From assembly GCF_012641435.1 (NCBI RefSeq), contig NZ_JABAIJ010000016.1:1-64000 (forward strand): a stretch of DNA of 64,000 bases. Direction: 5' to 3'. Origin of the DNA: Rhizobium sp. P38BS-XIX. Its GTDB lineage: Bacteria; Pseudomonadota; Alphaproteobacteria; Rhizobiales; Rhizobiaceae. The position numbers and the translations under genes are program-made. The notes under the pieces were generated by a model. That model ran no database searches. It saw nothing but the letters and a program-made list of their open reading frames with translations, and was not told where the DNA came from. Below, one piece after another: positions 43,433 to 51,165 of the stretch. Every line of letters starts with the position of its first letter. Positions within the stretch are counted from its first letter, which is position 1.

Positions 43433-43479
43433 CCGACATAATGCCGGTCAATTCCGGCAATGTGTCAGGTACGCTGACA
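43433..43479. promoter_or_regulatory. Phased operator array, amino acid importer promoter
   Basis: Right half-site CCGACA at 43433-43438; perfect palindrome TGCCGG-N6-CCGGCA at 43442-43459; perfect palindrome TGTCAG-N5-CTGACA at 43463-43479. Right half-sites begin at 43433, 43454 and 43474, again 20-21 bp apart. The 25-base segment 43442-43466 matches 40052-40076 at 21 positions, all four differences being transitions that keep the dyad. Probably bound by the Lrp-type regulator at 39584. Confidence 0.7.
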
Positions 43480-43580
43480 CCTTGCAGGGTGCTTGGACAA
43501 AACGGCTATGCAAAACTCCGCTGGTGAAGGTTGCTGGGAACCCAACAAAACCAAACAAAATACCAACAGAGGAAACCGAC

Positions 43581-44363
43581 GTGTTTAATCTCAAGACCAT
43601 AATCGCCGCCACGGCGCTCGCTATTACTGCGACATTTTCCCTATCGCATGTGCAGGCAGATGAGCTGAAGACGCTGCAGGAGTCCGGCGAATTGCGGGTC
43701 GCCATGAGCGGACAATATCCGCCGTTCAGCTATACCAATGAGCAGAATGAGGTCGTTGGCTTCGATGCCTCGATCGGCGAGGCCATTGCCGAAAAGATGG
43801 GCCTCAAGGCGAAGATCATCACGACCCCATTTGACGGGATCATCGCCGGACTTCTCGCGAAGAAATACGACGCCGTCGTTGCATCGATGACGATAACGCC
43901 CGAGCGCGAGAAAGCCGTCGACTTCGTCGGTCCTTATTATCACGCCGGAAGAACAATCGTGGTAAAGGCGGACTCGGCCATACAAAAGCTCGAAGACCTC
44001 AACGGCAAGACCGTTGGTGTCACGCTCGGCGATTCCCACGAAAAATGGGCAAGGGCCCAGGGTAACCTGACCGTGCGCTCCTACAAGGGTCTGCCCGAGA
44101 TGCTGGTCGATCTCGATGCCGGCCGTATCGATGCTCTCGTTATGGACAGCATCCCAGTGATGGTGGCGGTCAAGGAAACCGGTCAGAAGGTTCGAATTCT
44201 GGATACGCCGAATATCGAAGGCGGTCGTGTCGGGCTTGGCATCGCGATCCGCAAGAACAATCCGGAACTCAAGGCGAAGATGCAGAAGGTCCTTGAAGAT
44301 ATGCTGGCCGATGGCTCCTACGAGAAGATCTCCATGAAGTGGATCGGCAGCGACATTCGTTGA
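43581..44363 (+). CDS. Polar amino acid ABC transporter substrate-binding protein
   Basis: 260 residues from the GTG at 43581 (AGAGGAAA upstream); the open frame extends further back without a start that fits. Signal peptide (NLKTIIAATALAITATFSLSHVQA|DE). SBP_bac_3 fold: GELRVAMSGQYPPFSYTNEQNEVVGFDASIGEAIAEKMG, then FDGIIAGLLAKKYDAVVASMTITPERE, where the family's ligand-contact Arg and Asp occur. First gene of a four-gene importer operon. In this context the ligand may be hydroxylysine or a related cationic amino acid. Confidence 0.94.
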   Translation: MFNLKTIIAATALAITATFSLSHVQADELKTLQESGELRVAMSGQYPPFSYTNEQNEVVGFDASIGEAIAEKMGLKAKIITTPFDGIIAGLLAKKYDAVVASMTITPEREKAVDFVGPYYHAGRTIVVKADSAIQKLEDLNGKTVGVTLGDSHEKWARAQGNLTVRSYKGLPEMLVDLDAGRIDALVMDSIPVMVAVKETGQKVRILDTPNIEGGRVGLGIAIRKNNPELKAKMQKVLEDMLADGSYEKISMKWIGSDIR

Positions 44364-44377
44364 CGCGCATTTCGGTG

Positions 44378-44399
44378 TGGGCCGGATGACCCCGGCCCA
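44378..44399 (+). terminator. Intra-operon hairpin after the binding-protein gene
   Basis: 8-bp perfect stem TGGGCCGG / CCGGCCCA with a 6-nt loop and no T-run, in the 62-nt gap between the binding-protein and first permease genes. Such hairpins typically stabilise the upstream mRNA segment so the binding protein is made in excess; it is probably not a full terminator. Confidence 0.5.
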
Positions 44400-44425
44400 T
44401 TCATCAGGACTTTTCGGAGCGTTTT

Positions 44426-45073
44426 ATGGATATCGCGCTAATGCAGCGCGTCCTCCCGTTTTTTCTGGAGGCCGCGTGGGTGACATTGAGTATTTCAGTT
44501 CTTGCGATCTTGCTGGGCTTGCTGATCGCGATCGCGCTGGTCGCAGGCCGGTTGTCGGATTTCTTCGTCGCTCGATGTCTCTCTCGAATTTACGTCAGCA
44601 TCTTCCGGGGTACGCCGTGCCTCGTTCAGCTATTCGTCCTTTATTTCGGCGGTCCGCAAATCGGCCTGGAGCTTGAACCTTATTCGGCCGGGGTGATCGG
44701 TCTTGCGCTTAACATCGGCGCCTACATGGCCGAGTCCATTCGCGGAGCGATCGTCAATGTCGATCGAGGGCAGGCGGAGGCAGCCCGCTCGATCGGCTTT
44801 GGCCGCGCACAGACCTTGTGGTACGTGACGTTGCCGCAAGCGGCGCGGCTGATGATCCGCCCGCTTGGCGTCAATGCGGTCGCCTTGATCAAGGGTTCGG
44901 CGTTGGTCTCGACCATATCTGTCGTCGAACTCACCTATACGGCGCAACGCTTCATCAGCTCGACCTTCCGCCCCTTCGAAATATTCGCTGTCGCCGCCGT
45001 GCTCTACATCGTGATGGTCTACGCGGTTCGTTTCATTGTTGATCGCCTTGATCAGCGTTTCGCGCCAAGGTGA
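44426..45073 (+). CDS. Amino acid ABC transporter permease 1 (HisQ/HisM type)
   Basis: 215 residues, about five membrane segments. HisM-type signature: IFRGTPCLVQLFVLYFGGPQIGLEL near the first loop and the EAA motif EAARSIGFGRAQTLWYVTLPQAARLM. The next gene starts 11 nt downstream at 45084. Works as a heterodimer with permease 2. Confidence 0.93.
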   Translation: MDIALMQRVLPFFLEAAWVTLSISVLAILLGLLIAIALVAGRLSDFFVARCLSRIYVSIFRGTPCLVQLFVLYFGGPQIGLELEPYSAGVIGLALNIGAYMAESIRGAIVNVDRGQAEAARSIGFGRAQTLWYVTLPQAARLMIRPLGVNAVALIKGSALVSTISVVELTYTAQRFISSTFRPFEIFAVAAVLYIVMVYAVRFIVDRLDQRFAPR

Positions 45074-45083
45074 GGACGCGTCC

Positions 45084-45743
45084 ATGCAAAATCTCGATTT
45101 CGGCGCCGTTATGCCCTACACAGGCCTTCTTCTGACCGGTTTGTGGTGGACGATCGTTATGTTCGCCAGCTCAAGCGTCCTGAGCCTGATATTCGGCATA
45201 GGCTTCGCACTGATCCTCCTCTATGCGCCTGCAGTGTTGAGCTTTCCCGTGCGGTTTCTCACATGGCTTCTCATGGGAACGCCGCTTCTGCTGCAGTTGT
45301 ATCTGATCTATTACGGCCTGGTGCAGATCGGGATCGATATTCCAGCACTTGGAGCCGGTATCATCGGTCTGAGCCTGCACTTTGCCGTCTACAATGCGGA
45401 TGTCTTCCGCGCCGGCATCCTTGCCGTGGATCATGGCCAGATGGAGGGCGCCCGCTCGATCGGCCTCAGCCGCGGCCAGGCCCAGCGATATGTCATCGTG
45501 CCGCAAGCCGTGCGAAAGACGATAGCGCCGATCGGTAACAACCTGATCGTCCTATTGAAAGACACCTCGCTGGTCTCGATCATCGGGATTGCCGAGCTTG
45601 TCTACAGTGCGCAGCTCGCCATCAGCGAGACCTATACTCCGTTCGAATTCTATCTAACCGTTGCAGGCATCTATTACGTCGCCAACCTCGTGCTCGAAGC
45701 CGGCCTGCAGTTTCTTGAACATAAGGTGGAGATGTCACGATGA
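45084..45743 (+). CDS. Amino acid ABC transporter permease 2 (HisQ/HisM type)
   Basis: 219 residues from the ATG at 45084, behind AAGGTGAGG; an ATG at 45036 inside the previous gene is unlikely. Signature LMGTPLLLQLYLIYYGLVQIGIDI and EAA-type loop EGARSIGLSRGQAQRYVIVPQAVRK. The stop overlaps the ATPase start by ATGA (45740-45743). Confidence 0.93.
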   Translation: MQNLDFGAVMPYTGLLLTGLWWTIVMFASSSVLSLIFGIGFALILLYAPAVLSFPVRFLTWLLMGTPLLLQLYLIYYGLVQIGIDIPALGAGIIGLSLHFAVYNADVFRAGILAVDHGQMEGARSIGLSRGQAQRYVIVPQAVRKTIAPIGNNLIVLLKDTSLVSIIGIAELVYSAQLAISETYTPFEFYLTVAGIYYVANLVLEAGLQFLEHKVEMSR

Positions 45744-46507
45744 GCGCTGCAAAGCCCATGGTCGAAGTCAAGGGTGCCCGCAAGGCTTATGGAGCGCTGG
45801 AAGTCCTGAAAGGAATCGATCTCTCGGTTTCTCGCGGCCAGATCATTGCCATTATCGGCCCCAGTGGATCTGGCAAGAGCACGCTTCTGCGATCGATCAA
45901 CCATCTCGAAGTGCTGAACGGCGGCGAGGTCTGGCTCGATGGTGAGCTGGTCAATCGGGCTCTGAAGGGAAGTGCCTTCGAGCGGCATATCAACACAGTG
46001 CGCCAGCAGATGGGCATGGTTTTTCAGCACTTCAACCTATTTCCGCATCTGACGGTTCTTGAGAACATCACGCTCGGTCCCATCAAGCTCAAAGGCCTGA
46101 CAAGACAGGCGGCCCGCGAACTGGCTGTGGAGCTTCTGTCTAAGGTCGGGCTTGCCGATAAGGTCGATGCCTATCCGTCCCGGCTATCCGGCGGCCAAAA
46201 GCAGCGTGTCGCGATCGCGCGCGCGCTTGCCATGCAGCCGAAGGTGATGCTGTTCGACGAGGCGACGTCGGCACTCGATCCCGAGTTGGTGGACGAAGTC
46301 AACGCCGTCATGAAACAGCTCGCCGCGGAGCACATGACGATGCTGATCGTTACTCACGAAATGCGCTTTGCCGGAGAAGTCGCCGATCATATCGTCTTCA
46401 TGGACGGCGGTGTTGTTGTCGAAGAAGGCCCGCCGCAGCAGATCCTGCAAAATCCAACCCAGGATCGAACCCGCTCCTTTCTGAAGAAACATCTGCACGA
46501 TCGATAG
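45740..46507 (+). CDS. Amino acid ABC transporter ATP-binding protein (HisP/GlnQ type)
   Basis: 255 residues. Walker A GPSGSGKST, Q-loop VFQHFNLFPHLTVLENI (the HisP/GlnQ form), signature LSGGQKQRVAIARAL, Walker B VMLFDEATSALDPE (Ala in place of the common Pro) and switch His VTHEMRFAGEVADH. The HFNLFPH and THEM patterns are specific for polar amino acid importers. Last gene of the operon; a strong terminator follows. Confidence 0.95.
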   Translation: MSAAKPMVEVKGARKAYGALEVLKGIDLSVSRGQIIAIIGPSGSGKSTLLRSINHLEVLNGGEVWLDGELVNRALKGSAFERHINTVRQQMGMVFQHFNLFPHLTVLENITLGPIKLKGLTRQAARELAVELLSKVGLADKVDAYPSRLSGGQKQRVAIARALAMQPKVMLFDEATSALDPELVDEVNAVMKQLAAEHMTMLIVTHEMRFAGEVADHIVFMDGGVVVEEGPPQQILQNPTQDRTRSFLKKHLHDR

Positions 46508-46530
46508 ACACCCGTTTCACCCTGCCGCTT

Positions 46531-46580
46531 ATGGGGCCTCCGCTCATCGTCCACGGTGAGCGGAGGCCCCATTTGTTTGA
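46531..46580 (+). terminator. Terminator of the amino acid importer operon
   Basis: 16-bp perfect stem beginning ATGGGGCCTCCGCTCA (46531-46546), complementary arm at 46557-46572, 10-nt loop, then TTGTTTG. It starts 24 nt after the ATPase stop codon. Confidence 0.85.
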
Positions 46581-47053
46581 GGGCTAAGCAAACTTTCTTT
46601 TCCGGCATCTGGTCTTTTCAAAAAGGCGTTCTACTTAAACGCGCGGTTCGTTGGGATGAACCGATTGGTTTATGGAACGTTTCGCGCCGTAATGGGGCAT
46701 CACAGTTGCGCGCGGCACCAGTTGCATGCGGCCTACCTGATTGGCGGTCTCTGGTTGTATATATAGGGCGATCGGTATATTTCCTATGTTGAAAGTGAGC
46801 CATTGAACCTGCGCGGCAGGCCCAATGGCGGCAAGAGCTGTTATCGTGTGGCGCTCGCGCCCAGATTGCTTTGAAAGGAAATTCGATCATGCATTGTGGC
46901 AGGGCAAAACCCGCTTGGGATCCGGCCGAGATCCTTATCGATCAGCAGGCAGCGATAGCCGCACCGAAATCGGTATCGCAGTAGTGATGAAGAAGGACGC
47001 CGGCAAGCCCCCGCTTACCGCCGTCCGCATTGAAGGCGTTGGATTTAACAGGC
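46581..47053 (+). other. Upstream region of the AraC gene
   Basis: About 470 bases without a convincing gene. The open frames here (for example 46825-47235) overlap the AraC gene and show no family sequence. Probably the promoter and leader of the AraC regulator; no operator pattern stands out. Confidence 0.35.
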
Positions 47054-48106
47054 ATGGCGCAGATATCCTCGACCCCCATATTCAATTTCTCCACTCTCGA
47101 CTTTCCCGAAAAAGATCGGTTTCACGTCTGGGTAAAAGACAATCACTGCGATTGCAGATTGCGAGACGAAGAGCCCGTAGCCTTCAATGCGGAGGCGAAG
47201 GGCGCGGCGCTCGGTCCTCTCATTCTTTCCGGTAGAAGATGGCTTCATCAGAACCAGGCGTCTGCCTATGAAGTGCACCGCACCGAACGGCATATCCGTA
47301 CAGACGGCCATGACTTCTTCCGGTTTACCCTGGTCCTAAGTGGCCGGCTGCTCTGCCGATGGACGACGCCGCAATCCGTCAAGTCCGCAGGTGAACTATT
47401 CGTCCTGGATGCCGCCCAGATCAACGAAACGCTTGTGGAGTCCGGCGATGTGATTTCGCTTGTGGTTCCGCGCGATCTGCTACCGAGCCAGACCGAGCTT
47501 CTGCATGGCCATACGCTTTCAAGCGGCATAGGACGCCTGCTCGGCGACCATCTGCTTTCCCTGTTCCGCAATCTCGGGACCTTCGGTGCAGACGAAATTC
47601 CTCATATCGTCCAATCGACCCTGCAGCTGATCACCGCCGCGGTTACGTCGTCGCCTGCCATGCGCGATGAGGCAAGCAGCCCGATCCGCGATATGCTGCT
47701 TTCCCGAATCCTGCGCTATATCGATGCGCATCTTCTCGATGCCAGTCTCACGCCCGATCGCATCTGTCGCGATGTCGGGCTGTCACGTGCGAAGCTTTAT
47801 CAGCTGTTCGAGGGTAGTGGCGGCATCATGCGGCAAATTCAGCGGAAACGTCTGCGTCGCGCATACCAGATGCTGGCTGATCCAAATCGGGCGCAGCCTC
47901 ACATAGCCGAGGTGGCATGGCGTCATGGCTTCTCGAACGAGAAGTATTTCTTCCGCCTTTTCAAGGCGGAGTTCGGCCATACACCGGGTGAGACGCTGGA
48001 AAATATTCGCGCGTCCGTATCAAGATACGCCGCTCCCCAGCGTCCGCAAGACGGAGGCGGTCAGCCCTCAGGCTGGAGCCTGCCGTTCGGTTCGCCCGAT
48101 AATTGA
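47054..48106 (+). CDS. AraC-family transcriptional regulator
   Basis: 350 residues. C-terminal double helix-turn-helix (about 225-330): LLDASLTPDRICRDVGLSRAKLYQLFEGSGG, then IMRQIQRKRLRRAYQML and IAEVAWRHGFSNEKYFFRLFKAEFGHTPGE. The N-terminal part is the cupin-like AraC-binding domain of the 35-type (RFTLVLSGRLLCRW). I start at the ATG at 47054; the frame can also begin at a TTG at 47030. The ligand and targets are unknown; it converges on the secreted metallopeptidase gene. Confidence 0.9.
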   Translation: MAQISSTPIFNFSTLDFPEKDRFHVWVKDNHCDCRLRDEEPVAFNAEAKGAALGPLILSGRRWLHQNQASAYEVHRTERHIRTDGHDFFRFTLVLSGRLLCRWTTPQSVKSAGELFVLDAAQINETLVESGDVISLVVPRDLLPSQTELLHGHTLSSGIGRLLGDHLLSLFRNLGTFGADEIPHIVQSTLQLITAAVTSSPAMRDEASSPIRDMLLSRILRYIDAHLLDASLTPDRICRDVGLSRAKLYQLFEGSGGIMRQIQRKRLRRAYQMLADPNRAQPHIAEVAWRHGFSNEKYFFRLFKAEFGHTPGETLENIRASVSRYAAPQRPQDGGGQPSGWSLPFGSPDN

Positions 48107-48118
48107 CGTTATCGGGCG
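48093..48118. terminator. Bidirectional hairpin at the AraC / metallopeptidase convergence
   Basis: 10-bp perfect stem CGCCCGATAA / TTATCGGGCG with a 6-nt loop that contains the AraC stop codon, located 13 nt before the end of the convergent gene. T-runs are weak. Confidence 0.5.
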
Positions 48119-48130
48119 CGCCATCGCCGA

Positions 48131-50026
48131 TCACTTGCCGAACGGATTGGTGCCCTTATCCCATTCAAGTGGGTTGCCGCCTGTCGCGGCCTGCGGTGCC
48201 TGGGTCGTCTGTTGCGCATCGCCATTGGCCCCATCCGTCTTCGGCTGGAATCTTGGAGAAAAGTGCGGCAGAAGCAGCCGGGCCCAGGAGCGGTTGATCT
48301 TGGACGCTTCATCCGGGCATCGGGCGGCTCGCTCTTTCGGCAGCATGCCGTTGTCGACAATGCCGGCATTGTTTTGAGGATCAAGCCCGTAGACCATGCA
48401 TAGAAGGTTGAAGTAGCGCTGGGCATCCAGCGAGTGTTCATCGGCGAACGAGGCAACATCGGGATTGCCCGAGGACTGGCTGTTGACCTTGAACCAGACG
48501 GATGCCAACTGCAGGACGCGGGCGATATCATTCTTGTTTTCGCGATCGTCCGCGTTCGACAACAGCAGAACCGCCGCGAGCTGATCGACGGAGTCCTCTT
48601 CACGTCCGACGGCGGGAAGATCGAGCAGATCGATCAAAGCGTGACCTGATTCATGCAGCAGGATGAAACGCAGGTTATCCTGTACGAATTCGATCGTCAG
48701 AGCCTTCGGGTCGGATGCCCCCTTCGAGAGGGCCTGGCCCATCTGCAGCAGGCTGTCGATCATCTCGTAACAGAGGAAGACCGCGCCGTTTTTCTTGTCG
48801 TAGAACGCGTTGACCGTATCGCATTGCCGGGTCACATAGTGCAGCTGGCGCGGGGTCACGGTCAGTCCGTCGAGGCCGTCTATTTCCGGGATATTCAGGA
48901 AAAGGTGGGTGTCGACCGCCCACTGATATGCATAGTTGAACTTGGGGTCCTGCGGCGGAAAATAATGATAGACGAAACGCAGGCCCTTGCCGTCAGAGGT
49001 AACGAGCGAACCGTCCGAGGGCGGCGGCAAGCCGCCCTCTTTCTGTTCGGTCACGCCATCTTTGTCGTTGGCCTTGTCGCCGGACTGTGCGGTCTGCTGC
49101 CCGTCATCCTGCTGTGCAGATTGGGTCGTCGCGCCGCTTGAGCCGCTGGAGGCGGAATTATTGCCCGATGACGATCCCTGGCCGTTTGAAGCGGCGATAT
49201 CGGCCAGCTGCATAAGGGTCGGATAATTCGGGTCGCCGCCTGCGGAACTGTCGCCGAACGGATAGAAGCCGTTGGAAATGAGCACCGAAATATTGTCGAC
49301 CAGCTTGCTGGGTTCACTTGCGTTCCAGCTCAAGTCGTAACCGCGGATATCGTTGCCTCGCTGCTCGAAACGCGAGTAGTATTTCCGGTCGCCTGAGGTG
49401 CCCGATACGATAAACCAGTTCTGCCGCTTGAACTGATAGGTGATCGTGCTGCCCTGCTCGTTCAACATATTTTGGAACAGAGAATCGATCTGGCCTGGGC
49501 CGGAATTGGCAAAATGCGCCGTCTTCAGGCTAAGCGCGCCGTCCGGGGGCTGAAGGGTCTCTCCACCCAGCTTGTTGTCCTGACGCTGGGTCATGATTGC
49601 GGCGGGATAGGAAATCGTCACTCCAGCCTGCGAATTGTCCAACTGGCGCCATTGCAGTTGTTTGCGCAGATCAAGAGCGGCACCGCCGAGTTCCAAAGCA
49701 TCCTTGGCGGTCAACCGTCCAGTGGAAGGCCGATGATGATCGCCTTGATAGCTGGCGATCGCATTGCGCGTGCTCTGTCCGAACGAGCCATCGGCGAAAC
49801 CGTTGTAGTAGCCAAGGACAATCAGGCCCTCCTGGCCCAGGCGCCGTTCCCAAATATTCAGGTTGCTCTCGATCGAATCCGTGCTGTTCAGATCGACTTG
49901 GGACGCAGCTTGGTTGGAATACTGCGCATAGGCGGGCTCAATCAGGCCTGGCACGGGAAGAGCCAGGAGAAAAGCGAGCGCGAGGAACAGGTTTCTGGAA
50001 GAGTAGCGCTTGGGGGGCATGTTCAT
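48131..50026 (-). CDS. Secreted DUF4344 metallopeptidase with peptidoglycan-binding-like domain
   Basis: 631 residues. Signal peptide (LFLALAFLLALPVPGLIEPAYA|Q), a peptidoglycan-binding-1-like module (GYYNGFADGSFGQSTRNAIASYQ), a beta domain, a Ser/Gly/Gln-rich linker around 265-325, and a C-terminal DUF4344 metallopeptidase domain. The zinc motif is HESGH (H458, E459, H462) in FILLHESGHALIDLLDLP, with EEDSVDQLAAVLLL following as the probable third-ligand helix. Periplasmic or exported. Third gene of a minus-strand unit with a DUF4424 protein and a hypothetical secreted protein. The substrate is unknown; cell-wall association is suggested by the N-terminal module. Confidence 0.85.
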   Translation of the reverse strand: MNMPPKRYSSRNLFLALAFLLALPVPGLIEPAYAQYSNQAASQVDLNSTDSIESNLNIWERRLGQEGLIVLGYYNGFADGSFGQSTRNAIASYQGDHHRPSTGRLTAKDALELGGAALDLRKQLQWRQLDNSQAGVTISYPAAIMTQRQDNKLGGETLQPPDGALSLKTAHFANSGPGQIDSLFQNMLNEQGSTITYQFKRQNWFIVSGTSGDRKYYSRFEQRGNDIRGYDLSWNASEPSKLVDNISVLISNGFYPFGDSSAGGDPNYPTLMQLADIAASNGQGSSSGNNSASSGSSGATTQSAQQDDGQQTAQSGDKANDKDGVTEQKEGGLPPPSDGSLVTSDGKGLRFVYHYFPPQDPKFNYAYQWAVDTHLFLNIPEIDGLDGLTVTPRQLHYVTRQCDTVNAFYDKKNGAVFLCYEMIDSLLQMGQALSKGASDPKALTIEFVQDNLRFILLHESGHALIDLLDLPAVGREEDSVDQLAAVLLLSNADDRENKNDIARVLQLASVWFKVNSQSSGNPDVASFADEHSLDAQRYFNLLCMVYGLDPQNNAGIVDNGMLPKERAARCPDEASKINRSWARLLLPHFSPRFQPKTDGANGDAQQTTQAPQAATGGNPLEWDKGTNPFGK

Positions 50027-50086
50027 TTGCGCAAGTTCCGGTTCTCAGTTTGAGTTATGACGGGCGATATCAGCTCGCAGTCGAGA

Positions 50087-51112
50087 TCACTGAACGGGTA
50101 CGGTTGGCAGCAGCAGCACGTCGATATCGCGATCCGGCTGATAGTTCTTGATATCGACTTCGAACTGGGTTGGGCTGATCTTCTTGACGCCCGTGCCGCA
50201 GAAGGAAACCAGCGTCTTTGGATCGCCCTTGTCGACGATCAGCTTGTAATCGCCGATCGGACCTGCCCAGTTGCCGCCCGAAGTGATGACGTAAGACAAA
50301 TATTGCTCGAACACTTGGAAGGTTGTTGCATTGTCGGCGCCGGCTTTTTTGTAAAGATTACGCGCGGCCTTCACGAAGCTATCGTCGGTGCAGAAGGTAT
50401 CCTGATAGAATTTCAGCCGCTCCTCGTCCATGTAGGGCGACCCGAGGGAGAGCGACGATTGGCTGCCGACAATCGGAACATAGCTCTGCTGGACGATCAG
50501 ATCCTTGCCTTTCGGAAAAGTCTGGTTACGCCAGTATTTCGATTTCAGCGTCCAAAGCGGATACAGCGTTGTCGCCTCGCCATTGTAGTCGCTGCCGCCA
50601 GAATCGAAGATGTTGCCGTCGACGAGGTCTTTTCGTTGCGCGTCGGTAAGGTGGGCAACGGCTGCCTCGGTTGCTTCCGCGGTTGGCACCAGCGGGATGT
50701 GGAGGGACTTGAGCTTGTCGGTGATCTCCGTATCGGGCTTGCCGTCCTCGGTAATGAACGCCCGCTGTTCAAGCTGAGAAGGGGCTGACTTGCCGTCGAC
50801 GGTTGTCTGGAACTTCATGAAGTTATCGCTTGCCGGGTCGGGCACGGAGGTCGTGGAGTTCGAGCCGCCGCCCGGGAATGCGGGCATGGGAAAGGCGATC
50901 GTCGTCGAATAGTCGGCATCCGTCAGATTGCGGAAGCGATAGGAAATGCGGATGCCTTTCGGAGACAGATACAGCTCTTCCGAAACGAGCGCGATCTTGT
51001 CCGTCTTCTGAAGGACGAGACCGCCGGTTCCAAGCGTGGCCGAACTGTCATCGGCGAAAGCCGGGGTGGACAGAAGCAAAAGGGCTGCACTGGCAAAGGA
51101 GGTAAGGCGCAT
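50087..51112 (-). CDS. DUF4424 secreted protein
   Basis: 341 residues with a signal peptide (RLTSFASAALLLLSTPAFA|DD). Matches the DUF4424 family: GGLVLQKTDKIALVSEELYLSPKGIRISYRFRNLTDADYSTTIAFPMP near the start, and the cysteine pair in DTFCTDDSF and LVSFCGTGVKK. These are exported proteins of unknown function in proteobacteria. Sits between two other secreted-protein genes with short gaps (53 and 60 nt), so one operon. Confidence 0.85.
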   Translation of the reverse strand: MRLTSFASAALLLLSTPAFADDSSATLGTGGLVLQKTDKIALVSEELYLSPKGIRISYRFRNLTDADYSTTIAFPMPAFPGGGSNSTTSVPDPASDNFMKFQTTVDGKSAPSQLEQRAFITEDGKPDTEITDKLKSLHIPLVPTAEATEAAVAHLTDAQRKDLVDGNIFDSGGSDYNGEATTLYPLWTLKSKYWRNQTFPKGKDLIVQQSYVPIVGSQSSLSLGSPYMDEERLKFYQDTFCTDDSFVKAARNLYKKAGADNATTFQVFEQYLSYVITSGGNWAGPIGDYKLIVDKGDPKTLVSFCGTGVKKISPTQFEVDIKNYQPDRDIDVLLLPTVPVQ

Positions 51113-51165
51113 TGTTCTTCTTTCCGGATAGGGGCAAACGTCGGATTGGCATCTGTTGAGCGATG

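Noticed and set aside
41898..43460. 520-codon open frame on the minus strand
   Set aside because: It is antisense to the aminotransferase part of the fusion gene, has no ribosome binding site or family motif, and arises from high-GC codon bias on the coding strand.
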